In this document: positions 25,764 to 34,665 of the stretch, one piece after another
How the letters are laid out: the number at the start of each line of letters is the position of its first letter
Position numbering within the stretch: the stretch's first letter is position 1
DNA from: Mediterraneibacter gnavus ATCC 29149
Lineage (GTDB): Bacteria > Bacillota > Clostridia > Lachnospirales > Lachnospiraceae
Length of the DNA stretch: 64,000 bases
Reading direction: 5' to 3'
NCBI RefSeq assembly: GCF_008121495.1
Contig: NZ_CP043051.1
Coordinates: 1,746,001-1,810,000, forward strand
Notes under the pieces: model-generated
Seen by the model: only the letters and a program-made list of their open reading frames with translations
Database searches by the model: none
Told to the model about the DNA's origin: nothing
Translations under genes and position numbers: made by a program

Positions 25764-28148
25764 ATGACAGTACCATTTGAGAATGATACAGGAAATATTG
25801 TCAGGAAACTGGCAAGAAAAAGTTTGAAAAGTGAGAAGCGTCGGAATCTCATGGTGGTGATCGCCGTTGCGCTGGCATCCTGTCTGATTTGTTTTTCGAT
25901 TGTGATGGCTTTGTCTACCCGGCAGATAGAGAAAAATCATGTGGAGGATACCTATGAGGCGGTCTATACCAGGATTACCGAAGAAGATGTGTCCACCCTG
26001 AAGGGGCTGGATGACTTCTCAAGGGTAGGAGAGTATTATATGCTGGCTGTGGAACCTGCGGAGCAGGGATACAATGCCTCCTATATTTATTGTGATGAGG
26101 AAACGATGTATATTGCCCGTGACCAGATGAGGTTGCTGGAAGGCCGACTGCCCCAAAAGGAGGATGAGGTGGTGGTGAGCCGTTATTTCCTTTCCAACTA
26201 TGGTGCAGACGCCGGGATAGGTGAAAAGGTTATGCTAAGCAGCGAGAGCTTTCACGGAGAATACACGGTGACTGGCATTATGGAAGGCTATAAGGAAAAA
26301 GAGGTAAATGGCACATCCATCCTTCTTTCCAAAGAAGCCCTGAAGGGATGGAGCGGCTACGACCCCGCTGATTATCGTGCCTATGTGCATTTTAAGAATG
26401 AGCAGCAGATGGATGAAACAGAGCTGACTGCCCGTAGCCGGGAGATTGCCAAGGAATATCAGCTGGAAATGCCGGTCATGAACCTCAGCTATATGAAATT
26501 CTATAAGCAGCCGGTGAATGTCAGTATGCTTGCGCTGGTTGCCGGAATCGCAGTCCTGGTCATCATCGGAGGGTATGTTGTGATACAAAGTATCTTCCGA
26601 ATCTCGATCAATGACAAAATCCAAAGCTATGGACAGCTGCGGACCATCGGCACAACGCCAAAGCAGATCCGGAGTATTGTCAAAAAGGAAGGCCGTTTCT
26701 TAGGATGGGCTGGTATCGGAATCGGTATTTTGCTGGGATGTGCAGCCGGGTTTGCGCTGTTTTCCCGTGGGTTTCATCTGCCGTTTTATGCTGCTGCGGT
26801 TGTTTTGACTGCGCTGCTTGGCAGGTTTATGGTATCCATTGCGATCCGCAGACCGGTAAAGATTGCCGCCGGTATCTCTCCGATTGAAGCGGTCCGCTTT
26901 ACCGGCAGTCAGAGCGGAAAGGCCCACACCCATAAGAAGAATATGCGGTTAAATCCCCTCTCCATGGGAATTGCAAATTTCAGGCGTGACCGTAAAAAGA
27001 CCATCAGTATCGTGGCTTCCCTGAGTCTGGGCGGGATAATCCTTTTGGTGACAGCCTCTGTTCTTCTGGTTCGTTCGCCGGAGCGGATCGCAAGGCAGTT
27101 TTTCCCGGATGGGGATTATAAAATCTATATGAACTCTGAAAAAACAGAATATGAGGTAATGTCGGAGGGAAATCCTTTGAATGAAGCGCTTCGGCAGGAG
27201 GTGCTGGCTGTGGACGGCGTGACAGATGTGATCGAGAATCGTCAGGCGGTTCATGTGCGGTTTGAGAATGAGGAGAGTTCTTCCGGCGGAATGTGCGATC
27301 TGTTGAGTGATAGAAACAGGGATCAGATGGAAGCGGCGCTTGTGTCCGGAACTTTACCTCAAGATTCCCATAGTATTGCACTGGATATGGAATATGCAGA
27401 AGATATGATTGGTGTAGATGTGGGGTCAGTTATAAAACTTACCATAGGGGATCAAGAGATTCCTGTCACTGTTTCCGGTCTGTTCCTAAACGACGGGCTT
27501 AAAAATGGTCATGGTCCTCTGGCATTGGACAGCACCTGCATGGTTGCAACCAAAGAGCTGTTTCAGGAAGCAATGCCCATGATCGATTGCTTTGATTATT
27601 CTTGGAGCATTGTCAGTGATCCCCAAAAGGCAGAGCAGATTGAAAACAGTCTGAGCGCGATCATTTCTTCTGATCCCGACCTTGCACTGGACACCATTGG
27701 GATACATAAGGATTATGAGGAAATGGAAAACAGGGTCGTTTTTGGAGGGCTTCAGGCACTGTCCTGGCTGGTATTCCTCTTTGGCGTGGTCAATCTCATC
27801 AACACCACCCTCTCCAATCAGATGTCCAGAAAGAGGGAAAACAGCGTCTTTCGCGCCATCGGTCTGACCAGAAAACAGCTTTGTCAAATGACCATTTATG
27901 AAGGGATCTGCTATGCGTTTTTTGCTGCATTGGCAACCCTGGCAGCGGGCCTCCCGATTGCAGTGATTGCTGCCCGGAAATTCAGTGAAATGACTTTCCA
28001 TGGAGTCATCATGCCATATTCCTTCCCCTTCCTGCAAATGGGTCTGTTCGTTCTGGTGCTGTTTGGTCTGGAGGTTATTCTGTCCTTCTGGACAATGCGC
28101 AGGCAGAAAAATCAATCGCTTGTGGAAGAAATGCGAGCGATGGAATAA
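25764..28148 (+). CDS. FtsX-type ABC permease 4 (PFENDT class)
   Basis: 794 aa, starting MTVPFENDTGNIVRKL at ATG 25764 (AAAGGAG 9 bp upstream; ATG 25755 would be too close). It has the same two-module layout as permease 3: a helix near 32-52, helices near 250-360, one near 415, and three at the C-terminus. The equal length suggests that permeases 3 and 4 are a pair. No own phased-repeat promoter is seen; it follows permease 3 across a hairpin. Confidence 0.88.
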   Translation: MTVPFENDTGNIVRKLARKSLKSEKRRNLMVVIAVALASCLICFSIVMALSTRQIEKNHVEDTYEAVYTRITEEDVSTLKGLDDFSRVGEYYMLAVEPAEQGYNASYIYCDEETMYIARDQMRLLEGRLPQKEDEVVVSRYFLSNYGADAGIGEKVMLSSESFHGEYTVTGIMEGYKEKEVNGTSILLSKEALKGWSGYDPADYRAYVHFKNEQQMDETELTARSREIAKEYQLEMPVMNLSYMKFYKQPVNVSMLALVAGIAVLVIIGGYVVIQSIFRISINDKIQSYGQLRTIGTTPKQIRSIVKKEGRFLGWAGIGIGILLGCAAGFALFSRGFHLPFYAAAVVLTALLGRFMVSIAIRRPVKIAAGISPIEAVRFTGSQSGKAHTHKKNMRLNPLSMGIANFRRDRKKTISIVASLSLGGIILLVTASVLLVRSPERIARQFFPDGDYKIYMNSEKTEYEVMSEGNPLNEALRQEVLAVDGVTDVIENRQAVHVRFENEESSSGGMCDLLSDRNRDQMEAALVSGTLPQDSHSIALDMEYAEDMIGVDVGSVIKLTIGDQEIPVTVSGLFLNDGLKNGHGPLALDSTCMVATKELFQEAMPMIDCFDYSWSIVSDPQKAEQIENSLSAIISSDPDLALDTIGIHKDYEEMENRVVFGGLQALSWLVFLFGVVNLINTTLSNQMSRKRENSVFRAIGLTRKQLCQMTIYEGICYAFFAALATLAAGLPIAVIAARKFSEMTFHGVIMPYSFPFLQMGLFVLVLFGLEVILSFWTMRRQKNQSLVEEMRAME

Positions 28149-28161
28149 GCATATAGGATCG

Positions 28162-28190
28162 GCGGGGCGGCGTGTGCTGCCCCGCTTTTT
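28162..28190 (+). terminator. Terminator after permease 4
   Basis: GCGGGGC(G)GC pairs with GCTGCCCCGC and is followed by TTTTT. Confidence 0.9.
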
Positions 28191-28218
28191 AAGTTTGCTG
28201 TTATATTTTGGATCGTTA

Positions 28219-28265
28219 TTGACTTCTATTACGGTTAGTGATATATTTATTACAGTAACCGTAAT
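28219..28265 (+). promoter_or_regulatory. PadR promoter with palindromic operator
   Basis: TTGACT (28219-28224), 17-bp spacer, TATATT (28242-28247). A perfect 10-bp inverted repeat, ATTACGGTTA (28228-28237) and TAACCGTAAT (28256-28265), straddles the -10 box. PadR regulators often repress their own operon, so this is the likely operator. Confidence 0.8.
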
Positions 28266-28280
28266 AAGGAGGCAGGTGTT

Positions 28281-28604
28281 ATGCGAGACAATGCGAAAGG
28301 TGGTGCGCTCACAGAGGTGACATTCTTTATTTTGCTCTCCCTTTATACCCCGAAACATGGATATGCTGTCATGCAATTTATTGAAGATAGTACAAAAGGG
28401 CGGCTCACGCTGGGGGCAGGTACTTTATATGGTGCGTTGAACTCGTTGCAGGAAAAAGGCTGGATTGCACCTTTTGGAGATAGTGCGGGACGGAAAAAAG
28501 AATATCTCATCACAACACAAGGAAAAGAAATTGCAGAAAAGGAACTTATAAGGCTCAATGAACTTGTAGGAGTGGCCAATGGAATTATTGGAGGTGCAGT
28601 ATGA
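28281..28604 (+). CDS. PadR-family transcriptional regulator
   Basis: 107 aa with the PadR winged helix: LTEVTFFILLSLYTPKHGYA, then GTLYGALNSLQEKGWI and the wing KKEYLITTQGKE. The ribosome site is AGGAGG. The stop overlaps the ATG of the DUF2812 gene. PadR proteins paired with DUF2812 membrane proteins are a common Clostridia arrangement; the ligand here is unknown. Confidence 0.9.
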   Translation: MRDNAKGGALTEVTFFILLSLYTPKHGYAVMQFIEDSTKGRLTLGAGTLYGALNSLQEKGWIAPFGDSAGRKKEYLITTQGKEIAEKELIRLNELVGVANGIIGGAV

Positions 28605-29188
28605 GCAAAAAGTGTTATCGTTTCTTTGGCGGTTTGTTGACTGCCCAGGAACATTGGTTGAATAAAATGTCTGAAAAGGGCTATCGTCTGATTCGGACGG
28701 AAAAAATGTTGTATGAATTTGAGGCGTGTAAACCGGATCAGGTAAAATACTGCGTGGAGTTTATCGGGCAAAAATCGAAAGCCAACGCGTCCGATTATCA
28801 TGAGTTTTTAGAGGGGATGGGTTACAAAGTATTTTATAAAAACATCAACCTGAACTACTCTGTTGGTAAAGTACGCCTACGGCCATGGGCTGAAAAAGGC
28901 GGACGCATAGCAACAAATGTCACCACCTTTAATCGGGAATTGTTGATTGTAGAAAAAGATAATGACGGTAAGCCATTTGAACTTCATACTTCTTATGAGG
29001 ACAAGGAAAACTATTACAGAAATCTGCGTAATCCGTGGCTGCTGATCCTGCTTATGTTCGCAATATTTGCGGTTGCAAAATGTTCGGTAGTTTTTGGTGT
29101 GCTTGCCTTGGTTTCTCTGATTCCTGTTCTCGTATATCAAACCCAGGTTATGCAGAACAAACGCGAAGGTAAGACAAAAGAATGGTGA
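28601..29188 (+). CDS. DUF2812 membrane protein
   Basis: 195 aa. The N-terminal DUF2812 domain (about 1-130) begins KKCYRFFGGLLTAQEHWLNK. Two membrane helices follow near 143-160 and 163-180, with a basic tail. It is translationally coupled to padR (ATGA). Role unknown; proteins of this type may sense or respond to envelope stress alongside PadR. Confidence 0.82.
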   Translation: MSKKCYRFFGGLLTAQEHWLNKMSEKGYRLIRTEKMLYEFEACKPDQVKYCVEFIGQKSKANASDYHEFLEGMGYKVFYKNINLNYSVGKVRLRPWAEKGGRIATNVTTFNRELLIVEKDNDGKPFELHTSYEDKENYYRNLRNPWLLILLMFAIFAVAKCSVVFGVLALVSLIPVLVYQTQVMQNKREGKTKEW

Positions 29189-29200
29189 GGTGTTCATATC

Positions 29201-29620
29201 ATGAATGAACGAGAAAAAACAATCCGACTATGGTTTGATATGTGGCTCAATCAGCAGGATATGGGCATTGATGATATTTTTACAGAAGATGTAATCTATA
29301 CAGAAAGCTGGAGTCCCCAGTATAACAACCGAAAAACAGTAAAGCATTGGTTTCAGGAATGGAATACCCGTGGCAAGGTAGTTATTTGGGAAATCAAGCA
29401 ATTTTTTCATAAGGGAGATCAAACGATTGTAGAGTGGTATTTCAAAAATGAAATGAACAATGGAAGTATAGAGGAATTTGACGGCATTTCTTTGGTTGAA
29501 TGGACAGAGGACAATAAAATAAAGGCATTAAAAGAATTTGGGTGTAATCGCAATACCTATAATCCATACCAGGAAGGCGATACCCCTCAATTCAAAGCAG
29601 AAAAAGCGAATTGGTTTTGA
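29201..29620 (+). CDS. NTF2/SnoaL-like protein
   Basis: 139 aa soluble alpha+beta protein of the nuclear-transport-factor-2-like superfamily, with an opening helix REKTIRLWFDMWLNQQD and strands such as TIVEWYFKNEM. These small barrels bind or transform small molecules; no catalytic residues can be assigned. It is 12 bp behind the DUF2812 gene, in the PadR operon. Confidence 0.75.
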   Translation: MNEREKTIRLWFDMWLNQQDMGIDDIFTEDVIYTESWSPQYNNRKTVKHWFQEWNTRGKVVIWEIKQFFHKGDQTIVEWYFKNEMNNGSIEEFDGISLVEWTEDNKIKALKEFGCNRNTYNPYQEGDTPQFKAEKANWF

Positions 29621-29645
29621 ATTGAGTGCTTATGGAGGTAAAAAT

Positions 29646-29822
29646 ATGATGTATCGGACAGAATTAGTAGAAGGAATTACCGTGGAAAATGTAACAGAGA
29701 AAATCAATGCAAAAATAGAAGAAATGGAAAAGGAAAGCTATCGACTTGTTACGATGTCTTTTTGGGGAACCGAAAGAGCTGTACTGGTTTTCAAAAAAGG
29801 GTTAAAGGGTAGTTTGCTTTAA
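29646..29822 (+). CDS. Small conserved protein, function unknown
   Basis: About 58 aa, starting at tandem ATGs (29646/29649) after TATGGAGGT. It has one amphipathic helix (VENVTEKINAKIEEMEKES) between beta strands and a lysine-rich end. No recognised family. It is the last gene of the PadR operon. Confidence 0.6.
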   Translation: MMYRTELVEGITVENVTEKINAKIEEMEKESYRLVTMSFWGTERAVLVFKKGLKGSLL

Positions 29823-29896
29823 CATATATACTTGACTTATTCGAATATCAATGGGAGAATGAGCAACTGCATATCGCATTTTTTACGGAGGCTGAT

Positions 29897-30565
29897 ATGA
29901 AAGAAAAAATATTGATAATAGAAGATGATCCGTTGATACGGAATGAATTGAAAACGCTGCTGCAAAGCAACGGCTATGAAACGGTGGCTCCGGAGAATTT
30001 TTCTGATGCGATCGACCGTATCAAAGCTGAACAGCCACATTTGATTTTGCTGGACATCAAACTGCCGGGAACCAGTGGCTTTTCTCTCTGCACCGAGGTT
30101 CGCACATTTTCTGAAGTGCCAATCATCTTTGTGACAAGCTGCAACACGGATATGGACGAACTGAATAGCATCATGCTGGGCGGAGACGCTTTTATTACGA
30201 AGCCCTATAACACAGCGATCCTGCTTGCGAAAATTGCTTCTCTGCTGAAGAAAGCCTATCCCGCACAGCAAAGGGAACAGATCGTCTATGGAGATACAGT
30301 GCTGCATCTGGAATCCAGCAGTCTGGACTATCATGGACAGAGCGTAGAGCTTACCAAGAACGAATTGAAAATTCTCTATTACCTTTTCAAGAACGGAGGA
30401 AAAATCTGTTCTCGCGGAGATATTGTTGAGTATTTGTGGGACAATCAGTTGTATGTGGATGATAATGCTTTGAGTGTCAATATTAACCGCATACGGGAAA
30501 AATTGGCGAGCATTGGTTTGACGGATTTTATCAAGACAAAGCACCGACAGGGGTACACGATATGA
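29897..30565 (+). CDS. BceR-like response regulator (module 2)
   Basis: 222 aa OmpR-type regulator: LIIEDD, phosphoacceptor in LLDIKLPGTSG, Lys in ITKPY, then a winged helix from about 128 with LTKNELKILYYLF and SVNINRIREKLA. It resembles BceR/GraR-type regulators of peptide-antibiotic detoxification systems. The stop overlaps the kinase start. The dyad at 31590-31620 ahead of the ATPase gene is its likely target. Confidence 0.92.
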   Translation: MKEKILIIEDDPLIRNELKTLLQSNGYETVAPENFSDAIDRIKAEQPHLILLDIKLPGTSGFSLCTEVRTFSEVPIIFVTSCNTDMDELNSIMLGGDAFITKPYNTAILLAKIASLLKKAYPAQQREQIVYGDTVLHLESSSLDYHGQSVELTKNELKILYYLFKNGGKICSRGDIVEYLWDNQLYVDDNALSVNINRIREKLASIGLTDFIKTKHRQGYTI

Positions 30566-31575
30566 ACAGCAGACGATATTGGAAAAACAGGCTGCCATTT
30601 CTGCTGACAAACCTTGTTTGTATGGCTGCGCTCACTGTATTTCTGCTGGTGTGCGGCAATTCGGTTTCCGCAGTAGTATTGATCCTGATCGTATGGGCAT
30701 TGATTTTGCTGATGGGACTTATCCTCACTTACTGGAAACGGAAACGGCAGATGAAAAAACTTCTGGATATGGCGGAGCAGCTTTCCGAAAGATACCTCAT
30801 TTCCGAAGTGATGGAGCTACCAGAACAGGCCGAGGACCAGGTTTACTATCAGCTTTTGAAAATGGCCGGAAAATCCATGTTGGAGCAGATTGGAGAGATC
30901 GAGCGGGAACGCCTGGAGTACAAGGAATACATTGAACAATGGATTCACGAAATCAAAACGCCCATTACTGCCATGAAACTCCTATGTGAAAATCATCGGA
31001 TGGACTGGACAAAAGAACTTCTGCTGGAGCTGGAAAAGACCAACCGCTTTACCGAACAGGCTCTTTATTACGCCCGCAGCGAACATACAGAGAAAGATTA
31101 TTCTGTACGGGAAATGGCGCTGTCCCAAGTGGTGCATGGGGCGATTGCAGATAATAAATATCTGCTGCTCCAAAGTGGTATGCGTCTGGAAGTGGAGGAA
31201 ATGCAGGATACGGTTTATTCAGATGAAAAGTGGGTGCGTTTTATCCTAAATCAACTGATTGCCAATGCGGTCAAGTATCGTACGGAACAGCCGGTTCTCC
31301 GCATTTCCACCCATAAACGGCAGGATCAGGTTGTCCTTGTCGTGGAGGATAATGGAATCGGAATTGCTGCGTCCGATCTGCCCCGTATTTTTGAAAAGGG
31401 ATTTACAGGCCAGAACGGTCGCAAGATTCAGCAATCCACAGGAATTGGTCTGTATCTGTGCAAACGGCTTTGTGAAAAGCTGGGCATTGGCATTGCGGCG
31501 GAATCGTCGGAACATGGCACAGCCGTTTCCCTTTCTTTTCACATCAACTGTCTGATTCATGAAGTGCAGGACTGA
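30562..31575 (+). CDS. BceS-like intramembrane-sensing histidine kinase (module 2)
   Basis: 337 aa. Two membrane helices (about 12-32 and 36-56) are joined by a very short loop, typical of BceS, which reads the transporter rather than the drug. H box EQWIHEIKTPITAMK, N box NQLIANAVKYR, G1 VEDNGIGI, G2 STGIGLYLC. It forms a unit with the regulator upstream and sits about 100 bp from the transporter genes. Confidence 0.92.
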   Translation: MNSRRYWKNRLPFLLTNLVCMAALTVFLLVCGNSVSAVVLILIVWALILLMGLILTYWKRKRQMKKLLDMAEQLSERYLISEVMELPEQAEDQVYYQLLKMAGKSMLEQIGEIERERLEYKEYIEQWIHEIKTPITAMKLLCENHRMDWTKELLLELEKTNRFTEQALYYARSEHTEKDYSVREMALSQVVHGAIADNKYLLLQSGMRLEVEEMQDTVYSDEKWVRFILNQLIANAVKYRTEQPVLRISTHKRQDQVVLVVEDNGIGIAASDLPRIFEKGFTGQNGRKIQQSTGIGLYLCKRLCEKLGIGIAAESSEHGTAVSLSFHINCLIHEVQD

Positions 31576-31589
31576 AAAGCGTTCTGCAC

Positions 31590-31656
31590 TTCTTACATTT
31601 TTGTTAGAACTTTGTAAGAAAACTTGATACAAACGAAGCCGCTCTTATTTTACAAT
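31590..31656 (+). promoter_or_regulatory. BceR-type operator and activated promoter
   Basis: An 8-bp inverted repeat, TTCTTACA (31590-31597) and TGTAAGAA (31613-31620), lies upstream of -10 box TACAAT (31651-31656). The -35 position has no good TTGACA match, as expected for an activator-dependent promoter. It drives the ATPase and two permeases. Confidence 0.65.
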
Positions 31657-31676
31657 AGAGATCAGAGGTGATAACA

Positions 31677-32444
31677 ATGAAAGAAATTTTGAAACTGGAT
31701 CATATCCAAAAATATTACGGAAATGGCGGGAATGTTACAAAAGCAATTCAGGACATCAGCTTTTCCGTTCAAGAGGGAGAATTTGTAGGAATCATGGGAG
31801 CATCCGGTTCCGGCAAGACCACCCTGCTCAACTGTATTTCCACCATTGATACCGTCAGTGCGGGACATATCTATCTGGATGGAACCGATGTGACGGAAAT
31901 CAATGAAAAACAAATTGCCCGGTTTCGCCGGGAAAATCTTGGATTTGTGTTCCAGGATTTTAACCTGCTGGACACGCTGACCATTTCGGAAAACATAGCC
32001 CTGGCGCTGACCATCAACAAGGTTCCCGCAGGCGAGATTGATGGGCGGGTGCGGGAAATGGCCGGAAAGCTGAATATCACGGATATTCTGGATAAGTACC
32101 CCTATCAGGTGTCCGGCGGCCAGAAGCAGCGGTGCGCCTGTGCCAGAGCCATTATCAACCAGCCTAAGCTGATTTTGGCGGATGAACCCACCGGTGCGTT
32201 AGACAGTCACTCGTCCCAGATGCTGCTCTCGACGATCCAGAGTATCAACGAAGATCTCGGAGCCACGATCCTGATGGTGACACACGATGCTTTCTCGGCA
32301 AGCTATGCCAATCGTATTCTCTTTATGAGGGACGGGGCAATCTTTATGGAAATCCGTAAGGGTGGTGATTCCCGCAGGACTTTCTTTGAAAAAATCCTGG
32401 ATGTCCTCACCATGATGGGAGGGGGCATGAGCGATGTACGCTAA
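31677..32444 (+). CDS. BceA-like ABC ATPase (module 2)
   Basis: 255 aa. Walker A GASGSGKTT, Q loop FVFQDFNL, signature VSGGQKQRCACARAI, Walker B LILADEPTGALD, switch His in MVTHDAF. ATG 31677 follows AGAGGTG at a good distance. The C-terminal extension beyond the core is usual for BceA. It overlaps the first permease by 11 bp. Confidence 0.93.
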   Translation: MKEILKLDHIQKYYGNGGNVTKAIQDISFSVQEGEFVGIMGASGSGKTTLLNCISTIDTVSAGHIYLDGTDVTEINEKQIARFRRENLGFVFQDFNLLDTLTISENIALALTINKVPAGEIDGRVREMAGKLNITDILDKYPYQVSGGQKQRCACARAIINQPKLILADEPTGALDSHSSQMLLSTIQSINEDLGATILMVTHDAFSASYANRILFMRDGAIFMEIRKGGDSRRTFFEKILDVLTMMGGGMSDVR

Positions 32445-34653
32445 ATTGATTTTTAGAAATGCGAAACGCTCTGCAAAGGACTATCTAATCTATATTGTTA
32501 CCTTGACGATCTGCGTTACTTTGTTTTATGCGTTTCTATCTATATCGAGCAGCTACTACCAGCCAGATATTGGAACTGCTTATGAAATTACAGCGTTTAG
32601 TGATGGTATCAAATTGGCGGTCTGTGCGATCACGCTGTTGTTATTGTTCCTGATACGCTATGTAAACAGCTATATGCTGCGGCGCAAGCAAAAGGAATTT
32701 GCCGTACAATCTATTATGGGGATGGAGCAAAAAACAATCGGCTGGCTCTTTTTTGCAGAAACTTTTTTGATGGGGGCTATATCTATTGCTCTTGGTATTG
32801 CTCTTGGTGTGTTGTGTTCGCAATTTATGTCCGCTATGCTGCTCGCTTCCTATGGTCATAGTTATGAGCTGACATGGACACTGTTCCCCGATACCGTTCT
32901 TTGGACAGTCGGCTTTTTCACAATCAGTTTTTTCGTGGTTGGACTGTTCAATGTCCGTACTATTCGTAAGATCAAGATTATTGATATGCTGTCTGCGGAC
33001 AGACAAAATGAACCTGATTTGAAGAAGAACCGGTTTATACAGACAATCCTTGTGATCTACTTGGTGCTTTCTATATGGATGTTGGAAACAGGGATTCAAA
33101 AGATGATCTTTTTCTTTGATCCACGATTTGCTTTTCCTCTCCACATCTTGTTTTGGGGAAATATCATTTTTCCGGCGCTCACCCTGCTGTGGTCGTTCGT
33201 TTGGCTACTCAAAAAGAAAGTATGGACATTGCAAACTTTGCTTATCGGTCTCTTAGCCTGCACAGTTCCAAATACTGTACTTGCAGCTCTCGTACCGGTT
33301 TTTGAAAGCAAGTATTATCTAACTCTGGGCGCTGGTACGATCAATCAATATTTGCTGTTCGTTGTTGCAGATTTACTTTTTTTGATATGCGGAATTATTT
33401 ATCTGTCCAGCAGCGCGATTGTTGCATGGAAAAGCAAATCCCCTGCACACAGGTATCAAGGTAATAACCTGTTTTTCTTTGGACAGATCATATCCAAGCT
33501 CACAACAACGACAAAAACAATGACCTTGATTTGCATTACGCTGACAATAGCCATTCTTATGTTCATTATCGCACCAGTACTGACAGAATGGAGTACGGGG
33601 TATTTGGATAGTCGCTCCATGTATGATGTTCAGATCAATTCCCGATATAATGATGTGTACGAAAAAAAGGATTTGCCAACAGGCGATTATGAAGCGGTCA
33701 CAGATTTTTTGACGGAAGAAGGAATTGCGGTAATCGCAGACTGTGCCTTTAGCCTTTATCTTCCAAATTGTGAAGATTTTCATGACCGTGTAAAACATGA
33801 ATTTCCTGTGGTTGCTATTTCTCTTAGCGATTATAATGCTATCAGGGAAATGCTGGGATATGAGGCTATTACGCTTGAAGAAAATGAGTTTACGACCCAA
33901 TGGCATACAACTGCAACAACGGATGAACAAGAAGAATTTATACGCAGTCATGCAGTGGTAGATACCGATGTAGGAAGGTTAACGCTTTCTGAACAGGCCA
34001 GTTATCAAGAGGCAATGGGCGAAACCTTATACAATTCCTATACACAAGTTGTATATGTATTTCCAGATAGTGTTTGTCAAAACCTTCTTTCTGTCAAGCG
34101 GAACCGTTATATCCAGACATCAAAAGAACTTTCCTACTCAGATGCAGCGGCCTTAGAAAACAGGTTTATAAAGGTCTATCCAGAACTTTCGGAAAAGGGT
34201 GTTGGGTATTCCATTCGATTGAGTACGCTGCAAATCAATGAAACAAAGGGTATGAACTTCATTCTAAAGACAGCGATGATTTATGGCGCTGTGGTTTTAA
34301 TGGTAATGTGCCTCACAATACTTTCTTTGCAGCAACTCTTAGATGCAGGAAAATATAAATATCGTTTTGGAGTTTTGCGTAAATTGGGGACAGAGGAATC
34401 CGATATAAAGAAATTGATGCGAAAACAGCTTAGAGTGTGGTTTGGTTTACCGATTACAGTAGCGGTTATTGTATCCTTCGTTGTGGTAGCTTATTTTATT
34501 CAATCTGTCTCAAATGAGATCGCTTCTTATATTGGATTTGATAAATTGCTCCTGCAAGTGGGCATTACGGTCGCTGTACTTATTTTGCTTTTGGTTTGCT
34601 ATTATATCAGCACATGGATATTATTCAGCAAATCCACATCCAATTCAGATTGA
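32434..34653 (+). CDS. BceB-like permease, first
   Basis: 739 aa. FtsX-family permease of the peptide-detoxification type: one N-terminal helix (about 20-38), groups of helices to about residue 390, a large extracytoplasmic domain (about 400-610) that in this family contacts the drug-lipid complex, and three C-terminal helices. It opens MYAKLIFRNAKRSAKDYLI, the BceB-style start. It overlaps the ATPase gene and is followed 12 bp later by a second permease. Confidence 0.9.
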   Translation: MYAKLIFRNAKRSAKDYLIYIVTLTICVTLFYAFLSISSSYYQPDIGTAYEITAFSDGIKLAVCAITLLLLFLIRYVNSYMLRRKQKEFAVQSIMGMEQKTIGWLFFAETFLMGAISIALGIALGVLCSQFMSAMLLASYGHSYELTWTLFPDTVLWTVGFFTISFFVVGLFNVRTIRKIKIIDMLSADRQNEPDLKKNRFIQTILVIYLVLSIWMLETGIQKMIFFFDPRFAFPLHILFWGNIIFPALTLLWSFVWLLKKKVWTLQTLLIGLLACTVPNTVLAALVPVFESKYYLTLGAGTINQYLLFVVADLLFLICGIIYLSSSAIVAWKSKSPAHRYQGNNLFFFGQIISKLTTTTKTMTLICITLTIAILMFIIAPVLTEWSTGYLDSRSMYDVQINSRYNDVYEKKDLPTGDYEAVTDFLTEEGIAVIADCAFSLYLPNCEDFHDRVKHEFPVVAISLSDYNAIREMLGYEAITLEENEFTTQWHTTATTDEQEEFIRSHAVVDTDVGRLTLSEQASYQEAMGETLYNSYTQVVYVFPDSVCQNLLSVKRNRYIQTSKELSYSDAAALENRFIKVYPELSEKGVGYSIRLSTLQINETKGMNFILKTAMIYGAVVLMVMCLTILSLQQLLDAGKYKYRFGVLRKLGTEESDIKKLMRKQLRVWFGLPITVAVIVSFVVVAYFIQSVSNEIASYIGFDKLLLQVGITVAVLILLLVCYYISTWILFSKSTSNSD

Positions 34654-34665
34654 GGGGGTGTGATG

